Assembly: GCA_016934645.1 (NCBI GenBank)
Contig: JAFGSL010000469.1
Location: forward strand, 1 to 26,836
Direction: 5' to 3'
From: Anaerolineae bacterium
Lineage (GTDB): Bacteria > Chloroflexota > Anaerolineae > B4-G1 > SLSP01
DNA: 26,836 nucleotides
Shown here: in pieces, positions 16,312 through 22,436 of the stretch
Layout of the letters: the number at the start of each line of letters is the position of its first letter
Numbering within the stretch: the stretch's first letter is position 1
Made by a program: the position numbers and the translations under genes
The notes under the pieces: model-generated
What the model was told of the DNA's origin: nothing
Seen by the model: the letters and a program-made list of their open reading frames with translations, nothing else
The model's database searches: none

Positions 16312-17288
16312 CAATAGTACCAGTCCGGCGAATCCAAATCGGGATACAGGCTGGCGACCTCGTCGGCGTAGCCATTGAGGAAGAGCGTCTCGCGGCGGCG
16401 ATTTTCGCCGATGGGACGTTCGGTCGCCTGCGACCAACGGGGATGCGGCACCTCGGGGTTCACATTCGCCCAGAAGCCGTATTCACGCGGGTTGGTCGCC
16501 TGCCAAAAGGGTAATGGTTGTTCCTCCACCAGGGTGATTTTCACAATCGACTTGATGTACTTAAAGCCATACTTCCAGGGAACCACGAGACGGACCGGAG
16601 CGCCGTTCTGTGGTTGTAAGTCTTTGCCATACAAACCAGTCGCCAGGATAGTCAGATCGTGCATCGCTTCGTCGAGACGTAACCCTTCAACGTAGGGCCA
16701 TGGAAAATTCTGATTCTTCAGCCCGACCATATCCTCAGGGTTATACGCTGTCTCAAAACGCACGTACTGCGCCTTCGACTGCGGATCGACTTCTTTCAGC
16801 AATTTCGAGAGCGGAAAACCCATCCACGGGATCACCATCGACCACGCTTCCACGCAGCGCAGACGAGAAATCTGCTCTTCCTGGCCAAACTTGCGCAGAT
16901 CGTCAATGTCGAACGTTCGAGGGTTGTTGACCAGCCCTCCAACCTCCACCTCCCACGGGGAAGTCTGAAAACCCGCCGCCAGAGCCTTCACGTCCTCTTT
17001 GCTAAGGGAGAATTCGTAGAAGTTATTGTAACCCAACACCGCATCCTCCGATGTCAATGGGTTCCCCAACTCATCCGCCGAGGTGCCAGATGTAAGCGCC
17101 GTCACGGGAACATCGCCGCCAGGCGTTGCCTCGGACGGCGGAGGCGTTTGTTCCACAACTGGTGTCTGACGACCACACGCGGCGAGTAATGCTGCATTCG
17201 CCGCCAACAAGCCTGCAACCTGTAAAAACTTCCGCCGTGACAGGTAAACGTGTTCCGGCGTAATCTCCGAAGATTTGATTGGAACCAT
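16311..17288 (-). CDS. msrP: Molybdopterin-dependent methionine sulfoxide reductase MsrP (YedY)
   Basis: Reduces methionine sulfoxide in envelope proteins, with MsrQ as electron donor. The 325-residue product carries a Tat signal [19 protein letters not shown] (17-35). The signal ends LLAAC with Cys at 38, so it could be a Tat lipoprotein. The usual MsrP has a plain soluble form. A Pro/Thr-rich linker follows to about residue 75. The oxidoreductase molybdopterin domain includes RLRCVEAW, with the probable molybdenum ligand C145, then [18 protein letters not shown] and [23 protein letters not shown] 17288 has AAGGAGAG (17303-17296) 7 bases upstream. It follows glk by 53 bases and overlaps msrQ by one. 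Confidence 0.94.
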   Translation of the reverse strand: MVPIKSSEITPEHVYLSRRKFLQVAGLLAANAALLAACGRQTPVVEQTPPPSEATPGGDVPVTALTSGTSADELGNPLTSEDAVLGYNNFYEFSLSKEDVKALAAGFQTSPWEVEVGGLVNNPRTFDIDDLRKFGQEEQISRLRCVEAWSMVIPWMGFPLSKLLKEVDPQSKAQYVRFETAYNPEDMVGLKNQNFPWPYVEGLRLDEAMHDLTILATGLYGKDLQPQNGAPVRLVVPWKYGFKYIKSIVKITLVEEQPLPFWQATNPREYGFWANVNPEVPHPRWSQATERPIGENRRRETLFLNGYADEVASLYPDLDSPDWYY

Positions 17289-17341
17289 AGTTACACTCTC
17301 CTTTCCAACAATAAACAGGACTTTACCAATCTACAAGTCAA

Positions 17342-18343
17342 TCAAAGTCCAAAACCGTGCGCAGCCGCTCCTAATAACGCGATTTTGGGATACAGAATCA
17401 CATGCACAGGAATCTGCGCCAGAAGATGCGAAAGCCGTCCCTTGTTGCGGAATGCCGCGCGGAAGGTATTGCTGTCAAGCGCTGCGCGAAGGTGCACGGG
17501 AATGCCGCCGCCCAGGTAGACCCCACCGGTCGCCAGGACACGCAGCGCCATATTCCCCGCTTCAGCTCCTAGAATGGAGATGAAAATCTCCAACGTCTTC
17601 TGACACAACTTGCAGGGCTGCTCGCGCGCCAGCGCTGCCTGCGCGATCACCGGATTGGGATCGGATGTCGCTGCTAACTGCTCCACCAACCACGGTGGCT
17701 CTTCCGCATACCTGGTGTCGCGGAGGAAGGCGTAGATGTTCGGAATGCCCAAGCCTGAACAGACGCGCTCGTAACTCACTCTGTCTAGCTGCGTCTGAAG
17801 GTAGCGCAGGAGATCGATTTCCAGTACATTCGTGGGCGCGAAGTCGCAGTGTCCACCCTCAGAAGCGTGGGCGTGATACTTTTTCCCATCCCAGGTGAGA
17901 TAGCCCTCCCCCAACCCGGTTCCCGGTGCGACGACGGCCAACGCGCCACCGGGCTGCGCCTGCCCTTGATGGATCGTGTGCAAATCATCCGGTTTCAGAA
18001 ACGGCACACCACTCGCAATCGCCACCAGATCGTTCAACAACGTGAAGGATGAAAAGCCCAGATCAACAGCCAACTGCGCTTCATCCAGCACCCAGGGCAG
18101 ATTCGTGATGCGCGCCTGTCCATTGACTACCGGACCAGCGACGCCGAAGCACGCGCGCCTGACCGGCATCTCGGTGCGACTCAGAAATTCCTTCACCAGA
18201 TCGGCCAGGCCTTTGTACGCCGCGCTCGGAAAGGTCGCCGATAGAAGCGGTGCATGCAATCCAGCCTCGTGCGAATAGATCGCCACATTGGTCTTCGTGC
18301 CGCCCACGTCCCCTGCGAGTAAGAATCCTTCTTGTAACGTCAT
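17342..18343 (-). CDS. glk: Glucokinase
   Basis: Phosphorylates glucose to glucose 6-phosphate with ATP. The 333-residue product has the phosphate-1 motif LAGDVGGTKTN (9-19), FGVAGPVVNGQARITNLPW, the LLNDLVAIASG hinge, APGTGLGEGYL, EGGHCDFAP and the LATGGVYLGGGIP adenosine region. These match the bacterial Glk family (PF02685) and not the ROK family, since no CxCGxxGC motif is present. Start choice: ATG 18343 fits the usual family N terminus. A GTG at 18367 extends it by eight residues but has no ribosome site. It is first of a three-gene unit with msrP and msrQ. The link between glucose kinase and sulfoxide repair is not obvious and may only reflect shared expression. Confidence 0.92.
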   Translation of the reverse strand: MTLQEGFLLAGDVGGTKTNVAIYSHEAGLHAPLLSATFPSAAYKGLADLVKEFLSRTEMPVRRACFGVAGPVVNGQARITNLPWVLDEAQLAVDLGFSSFTLLNDLVAIASGVPFLKPDDLHTIHQGQAQPGGALAVVAPGTGLGEGYLTWDGKKYHAHASEGGHCDFAPTNVLEIDLLRYLQTQLDRVSYERVCSGLGIPNIYAFLRDTRYAEEPPWLVEQLAATSDPNPVIAQAALAREQPCKLCQKTLEIFISILGAEAGNMALRVLATGGVYLGGGIPVHLRAALDSNTFRAAFRNKGRLSHLLAQIPVHVILYPKIALLGAAAHGFGL

Positions 18344-18364
18344 AGCTGCTCTACCATCCTTCTG

Positions 18365-18376
18365 CACAAATTTGTG
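18365..18376. promoter_or_regulatory. 12-bp palindrome CACAAATTTGTG in the glk leader
   Basis: A perfect dyad 22 bases upstream of the chosen glk start and about 65 bases downstream of the predicted transcript start. It is a plausible operator for a sugar-responsive repressor, but the binding protein is unknown. Confidence 0.42.
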
Positions 18377-18445
18377 TTATTTTACCATCCTGCGCGCTCC
18401 AGTGCGAATAACAACACCGTTGATTTATATCGATTCAACAGCCTT

Positions 18446-18474
18446 ATTTTAGCATATAAACATCATAAAAACAA
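18446..18474 (-). promoter_or_regulatory. Candidate promoter of glk-msrP-msrQ
   Basis: On the minus strand TTGTTT (18474-18469) is followed after 17 bases by TAAAAT (18451-18446). The preceding TGC makes an extended -10. It lies back to back with the plus-strand promoter at 18479-18506. Confidence 0.48.
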
Positions 18475-18478
18475 CTAT

Positions 18479-18506
18479 TTCACTTAATTAAAAGACTGGC
18501 TATAAT
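18479..18506 (+). promoter_or_regulatory. Promoter of the ALNEV leader, response regulator and mannosidase unit
   Basis: TTCACT (18479-18484, 4 of 6), a 16-bp spacer and a perfect TATAAT (18501-18506). The predicted start near 18513 leaves a leader of about 137 bases to the small ORF and 276 bases to the regulator. The stretch 18513-18649 shows no other feature. Confidence 0.6.
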
Positions 18507-18649
18507 GATCTGCATATGGGCCTATCCGGATATTCGCCGTTGACGCACCAGAAACGCTCGCGGGCTCCAATTTTCGGATTGAGTCTATGTCAAAAGACCT
18601 GTTAGCACATAGAATCAGTCGGAACTAATCCTGATAGCGTGATGTTACA

Positions 18650-18778
18650 ATGCAAGATCTATCTTTAGAATCTGCCCTTCTTGAGAGCGCTCTCAACGAG
18701 GTAGCCCTCAACGAGGTAGCCCTCAATGAGGTAGCCCTCAATGAGGTAGCCCTCAATGAAGGTCAATCACTCAGATAA
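18650..18778 (+). CDS. 42-residue leader ORF made of tandem ALNEV pentapeptides
   Basis: A small reading frame of unknown function. ATG 18650 opens MQDLSLESALLESALNEVA, then the unit A-L-N-E-V occurs four times in a row (residues 14-33) plus a partial ALNE (34-37), ending GQSLR and TAA at 18776-18778. Every unit is exactly 15 bases, so the DNA repeat keeps this frame open. The product would be an acidic amphipathic helix. Its TAA overlaps the first bases of the AAGGA ribosome site (18777-18781) of the response regulator gene, an arrangement typical of translational coupling. No strong ribosome site is visible before 18650 (only GTGATG, 18640-18644 area), so translation is uncertain. No similarity to a known family is recognised. 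Confidence 0.5.
   Translation: MQDLSLESALLESALNEVALNEVALNEVALNEVALNEGQSLR
18692..18759 (+). repeat. 15-bp tandem repeat CTCAA(C/T)GAGGTAGCC, 4 copies plus a partial
   Basis: Copies occupy 18692-18706, 18707-18721, 18722-18736 and 18737-18751, with CTCAATGA at 18752-18759. They are identical except that the sixth base is C in the first two and T in the later ones. The T copies create ATG AGG TAG in the regulator's frame, and each unit contains GAGGT, a ribosome-site-like motif. In the other frame the array encodes the ALNEV pentapeptide. Confidence 0.95.
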
Positions 18779-18788
18779 GGAATTCAGT

Positions 18789-19448
18789 ATGACCAGAACA
18801 ATGCCGCCAGTCCGTGTTTTGATCGTCGATGACAACGAGGAACTACGCGGTACCCTGCGCTCGATCCTCGATGTGCTTGACCACACCATTGCAGGCGAAG
18901 CAGAAAACGGGGCACAGGCCATCACCCTGGCGCAACGGTTAAAGCCAGACATCATTGTCATGGACGTTTCTATGCCAGGGATGGACGGCATCACCGCCGC
19001 GCGCAAAATCCAGACCATACGACCTACACCGGTCATCCTACTCACCGCTATGGACACGCCCGACTTGGTCGAACAAGCTCGCGACGCCGGCGTGGTCGCC
19101 TACCTGGTCAAGCCGCCGGATGCCAGTGAATTACAACGGGCCATCGTCATCACGCTGGCGCGTTCCAGAGAATCCGCCGAACTGCGCCGCCTCAATGCAG
19201 AATTGAACCGCGTCAACGCCGAACTGGCAAAGCGCAACCGCCAGCTCCAACGGGCGCTCAAAACCATCAAAACCCTCAGCGGCCTGGTCCCCATCTGCGC
19301 GTGGTGCGGCAAGAAAATCCAGGATGACGACGGTCAGTGGACGAGCATCGAAACCTACATTGAAAAACACTCCGACGCCGAGTTTACGCACGGCATCTGC
19401 CCCGAATGCCTGACAAAGTTTAAGAAAGAGTTAGGGGAAGAGGAATGA
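18789..19448 (+). CDS. Response regulator: receiver domain, coiled coil and C-terminal zinc-ribbon-like module
   Basis: A two-component regulator with no recognisable DNA-binding domain. In the 219-residue product the receiver (about 8-125) shows acidic residues D14 and D15, phospho-acceptor D59 in DIIVMDVSMPGMDG, T in LLTAMD and K in YLVKPP. A coiled coil (about 130-165) with repeated RLNAELNRVNAEL-type heptads follows. Last comes a conserved tail: GLVPICAWCGKKIQDDDGQW, then HSDAEFTHGICPECL, with a CxxC pair at each end. This tail recurs at the C terminus of many bacterial signalling proteins and probably binds metal. ATG 18789 has AAGGA 7 bases upstream. ATG 18756, 11 residues longer, also has GAGGT 8 bases upstream in the repeat. 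The stop overlaps the mannosidase start (ATGA). Confidence 0.85.
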   Translation: MTRTMPPVRVLIVDDNEELRGTLRSILDVLDHTIAGEAENGAQAITLAQRLKPDIIVMDVSMPGMDGITAARKIQTIRPTPVILLTAMDTPDLVEQARDAGVVAYLVKPPDASELQRAIVITLARSRESAELRRLNAELNRVNAELAKRNRQLQRALKTIKTLSGLVPICAWCGKKIQDDDGQWTSIETYIEKHSDAEFTHGICPECLTKFKKELGEEE

Positions 19449-22387
19449 CGACTTACTCCGCACAATTCTCTGAAATCAATCAAACACTGCAACAACACCT
19501 CGAGCAACGTGCGCGGCAACTTGAGCGTATTCAGGCACAACTGGCCTTTGCGGACCGGCTCTGCGCCACCCATCCCGACCAGGCCACGGCGTGGCAATCC
19601 CTTATCGTTGAGGCCGGGCACATCGTCCAGGCAGGCGTAGACGCGAATCGCGACCTGGATACTGTCATCGCCCAGGCGGAAGCCGTCCTTGCGCCCATCG
19701 GCGACGTTGCCAAAAGCTACACGCTGCTGTGCATCAGCCACGCTCACATCGATATGAACTGGATGTGGGGCTGGCCCGAGACGGTCGCCGTCGTCAACGA
19801 CACCTTCGAGACAATGCTCGCGCTAATGGACGAATTCCCCGATTTCATCTTCTCTCAGGATCAGGCTTCCACCTACGCTATCGTCGAAAAATACAACCCG
19901 GCGCTGTTCGCCCAAATTCAACAGCGCGTGCGCGAGGGCCGCTGGGAAGTCACCGCCAGCCAATGGGTGGAAGGCGACAAGAACATGGCGAGCGGCGAAA
20001 GCCTCAGCCGTCACCTGCTCTACACGCGGCGCTACTTCCAGGAGAAGTTCGGCCTCGCGCCGGAGGATGTGCAAGTGGACTTTGAGCCGGACACGTTCGG
20101 CCATCCCGCCACGCTGCCCACGATCCTGGCGCGCGGCGGCATCAAGTACTACTACCACTGCCGTGGCAGCCAAGGCCCGCACCTCTACCGCTGGATTGGA
20201 CCGGACGGCGCGTCGCTCCTGGTCTTCAACGACATCCAGTGGTACATGCCCCTCGGCCCCAACCTCGCCGTCACACCCGTCGTGGCCGATCCGGTGGTGG
20301 AATTCGCGCAGGCGACCGGCCTCAAGCAAATGCCGGTGCTCTACGGCGTCGGCGACCACGGCGGCGGCCCCACCCGCGCCGACCTGCGGCGGATGATCGC
20401 GATGGACGCCTGGCCAGTCTTCCCCAAACTGACGTTCTCCACACTGCACAACTTCTTCAGAACGGCGGAAGCGGCGCTCGAAAATGGCACGGCCCACGTC
20501 GCCGAAATCACCGGGGAGCGCAACCGGGTTTTCGCCGGCTGCTACACGTCGCAGGCGCGGCAGAAGTGGGCCAACCGCCGTGGCGAAAACCTGCTCTACA
20601 CCGCCGAAGCTGCGTCCATCGTCGGCGCGCAATTGGCGGATGTCCCCTACCCCCAGGCAAACCTCGAAGCGGCCTGGCGCAACCTCCTCTTCGACCAGTT
20701 CCACGACATCCTGCCCGGCTCCGGCGTGCGCGACACGCGCCACTACACGCTCGGTCACGCGCAAGAAACACAGGCTGCTGCCGGGACGGCGACGACCAAC
20801 GCGCTACGTGCCCTGGCATCCCGCGTGGATACAAACGCCCTGCGCCGCGAGTTTACCACGGATAATGCGCGCCCTTACAAAGACAAAATGGAAGCCGGGC
20901 GGACGGGTGCCGGTGTGGGCCACGCCAGCGGCACCGGAGGCGTGTCGGCGTTCGGCGCTGCCCATCTCAGCGACCGCGCGTTCCTCATCTTCAATCCCCT
21001 GCCCTACCCCCGCACAGAAGTTGTCGAGGTCAAACTGTGGGATACGAAGCTCGATCCGCAGCACCTCATCGTTACCGGGCACGGACTGGAACCACAGCGC
21101 GTACAAGTGCTCGACAAGGGCGGCTATTGGGCGCACGACTATTTGACCGTCGCCTTCCCTGTGGACTTGCCCGCACTCGGTTATCGTGCGGTCTGCATCT
21201 CCGACCGGGCGGCAGAATTCGGCCTGCTCCAAACCGATCATGGCGATCCGTGGGCGGGCCAGGGCGGTTCCTCACGCGCAGATAAACCGGCGGATGTTTG
21301 CCTCGAAAACGAATTTCTCAAGGTCACGCTCGACCCAGCGTCGAGTAGCCTGGTCAGCCTGCTGGACAAGCGCACGGGTCGCGAGTGGGTGCCCGAAGGC
21401 AAGCGCGCGGGCGTGTTCCAGTATTGCCTCGAGGCTAACAACGGGATGACGGCCTGGGTCATCGGCGACTTCCTGAAACAGGAAGACCTGCTAACCGGTG
21501 GGCGGCTCAAGCGCGTGCAGACTGGCCCCTACGTCAACACCTTCCGCTGGACACGCACCATCGGTGAGCGCGGGTGTGGGCAGACCCACCCATCCCGTGA
21601 CACTACGCTCGATCTGGACATCACCGTGCGGCAGGGTGTCCCACGCGTCGAGTTCCGCCTGCGGGTGGATTGGCGCGAGATCGGCGATGCGGCGCTTGGC
21701 ATCCCACACCTGCGCGTCCGCTTCCCGCTGAACGTCGCCAACCCACCCGCGTCCACGCGCCCGCGCTACGAAATCCCCTTCGGCAGCCTCGTCCGCGACC
21801 TGAACCAGGGTGAGGAAGTCGTCGCCCAGCGTTGGGCCGACGTCGCCGAGGCCGATGGGCAAGGCGTGACACTGGCCAACACCTCCAAGTACGGCCACAG
21901 CTTCGATGGCGATACACTCGCGCTCACGCTGCTCCGCGCCAGCATCGATCCCGACCCGCTGCCCGACATGGGCGAGCACGTCATCGAGTACGCGCTCGTC
22001 CCGCATGGCGCGGGCTGGACGGTGGGCGAGAGCACGCAGGCTGGCGAGGCGCTGAACCTGCTGCCGGTCGTCGCCAGTTGCGGCTTCCAGGACGGTGACC
22101 TGCCGTCCGTGATGAGCCTCGTCGCCGTAGAACCGGCGAACGTGCGTCTGACGGCGCTGAAGCAGGCGGAGGGTGGTACAGGCCTGATCCTGCGCCTCGT
22201 CGAAGTGGATGGCATCGCAACCACGGCGCGGATCACCTTCGCGCCCGAATTGCTACCGGAAAGCGCGCAGGCTGTCGAAGTGGATATGATGGAGCGACCG
22301 TTGGCGGTCAATACGGCGCGAGTTGAGGGGCAGGTCGTTATCGTTGAACTCACGAGGTTCGGAATAACTACAACGCGCATTGGATAG
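19445..22387 (+). CDS. Alpha-mannosidase, glycoside hydrolase family 38
   Basis: Hydrolyses alpha-mannosides, releasing mannose. No signal peptide is seen, so it is probably cytoplasmic. The 980-residue protein has an N-terminal helical region (about 1-90) and then the GH38 catalytic domain. The catalytic domain contains CISHAHIDMNWMW with zinc ligands H99 and D103 by family analogy, GRWEVTASQWVEGDKNMASGES, and FEPDTFGHPATL, where D216 fits as the catalytic nucleophile. A helical mid-domain (RNLLFDQFHDILPGSGV) and a large C-terminal beta-sandwich region (from about 490) complete the family layout. ATG 19445 overlaps the regulator stop, with GGGGAAGAGGA just before it. The gene is visibly richer in GC than its right-hand neighbours. 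Confidence 0.95.
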   Translation: MTTYSAQFSEINQTLQQHLEQRARQLERIQAQLAFADRLCATHPDQATAWQSLIVEAGHIVQAGVDANRDLDTVIAQAEAVLAPIGDVAKSYTLLCISHAHIDMNWMWGWPETVAVVNDTFETMLALMDEFPDFIFSQDQASTYAIVEKYNPALFAQIQQRVREGRWEVTASQWVEGDKNMASGESLSRHLLYTRRYFQEKFGLAPEDVQVDFEPDTFGHPATLPTILARGGIKYYYHCRGSQGPHLYRWIGPDGASLLVFNDIQWYMPLGPNLAVTPVVADPVVEFAQATGLKQMPVLYGVGDHGGGPTRADLRRMIAMDAWPVFPKLTFSTLHNFFRTAEAALENGTAHVAEITGERNRVFAGCYTSQARQKWANRRGENLLYTAEAASIVGAQLADVPYPQANLEAAWRNLLFDQFHDILPGSGVRDTRHYTLGHAQETQAAAGTATTNALRALASRVDTNALRREFTTDNARPYKDKMEAGRTGAGVGHASGTGGVSAFGAAHLSDRAFLIFNPLPYPRTEVVEVKLWDTKLDPQHLIVTGHGLEPQRVQVLDKGGYWAHDYLTVAFPVDLPALGYRAVCISDRAAEFGLLQTDHGDPWAGQGGSSRADKPADVCLENEFLKVTLDPASSSLVSLLDKRTGREWVPEGKRAGVFQYCLEANNGMTAWVIGDFLKQEDLLTGGRLKRVQTGPYVNTFRWTRTIGERGCGQTHPSRDTTLDLDITVRQGVPRVEFRLRVDWREIGDAALGIPHLRVRFPLNVANPPASTRPRYEIPFGSLVRDLNQGEEVVAQRWADVAEADGQGVTLANTSKYGHSFDGDTLALTLLRASIDPDPLPDMGEHVIEYALVPHGAGWTVGESTQAGEALNLLPVVASCGFQDGDLPSVMSLVAVEPANVRLTALKQAEGGTGLILRLVEVDGIATTARITFAPELLPESAQAVEVDMMERPLAVNTARVEGQVVIVELTRFGITTTRIG

Positions 22388-22436
22388 AACTCTTTGACCT
22401 GAACCACTCAACGTGTGCTAAAAGGAGAGTGTCACG

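Noticed and set aside
18692..18759. Tandem repeats considered as a CRISPR array
   Set aside because: Units are 15 bases and directly contiguous with no spacers, and no cas genes are nearby.
18650..18778. ALNEV repeat considered as a pentapeptide-repeat (right-handed beta-helix) protein
   Set aside because: The family pattern is A(D/N)Lxx. Here Leu directly follows Ala and Asn follows Leu, so the register does not match. A helix is more likely.
19823..21241. Several long frames on both strands inside the mannosidase gene
   Set aside because: GC-rich codons make stop codons rare in all frames. The products are Arg/Ala-rich and carry no motifs, while the GH38 frame has complete family signatures.
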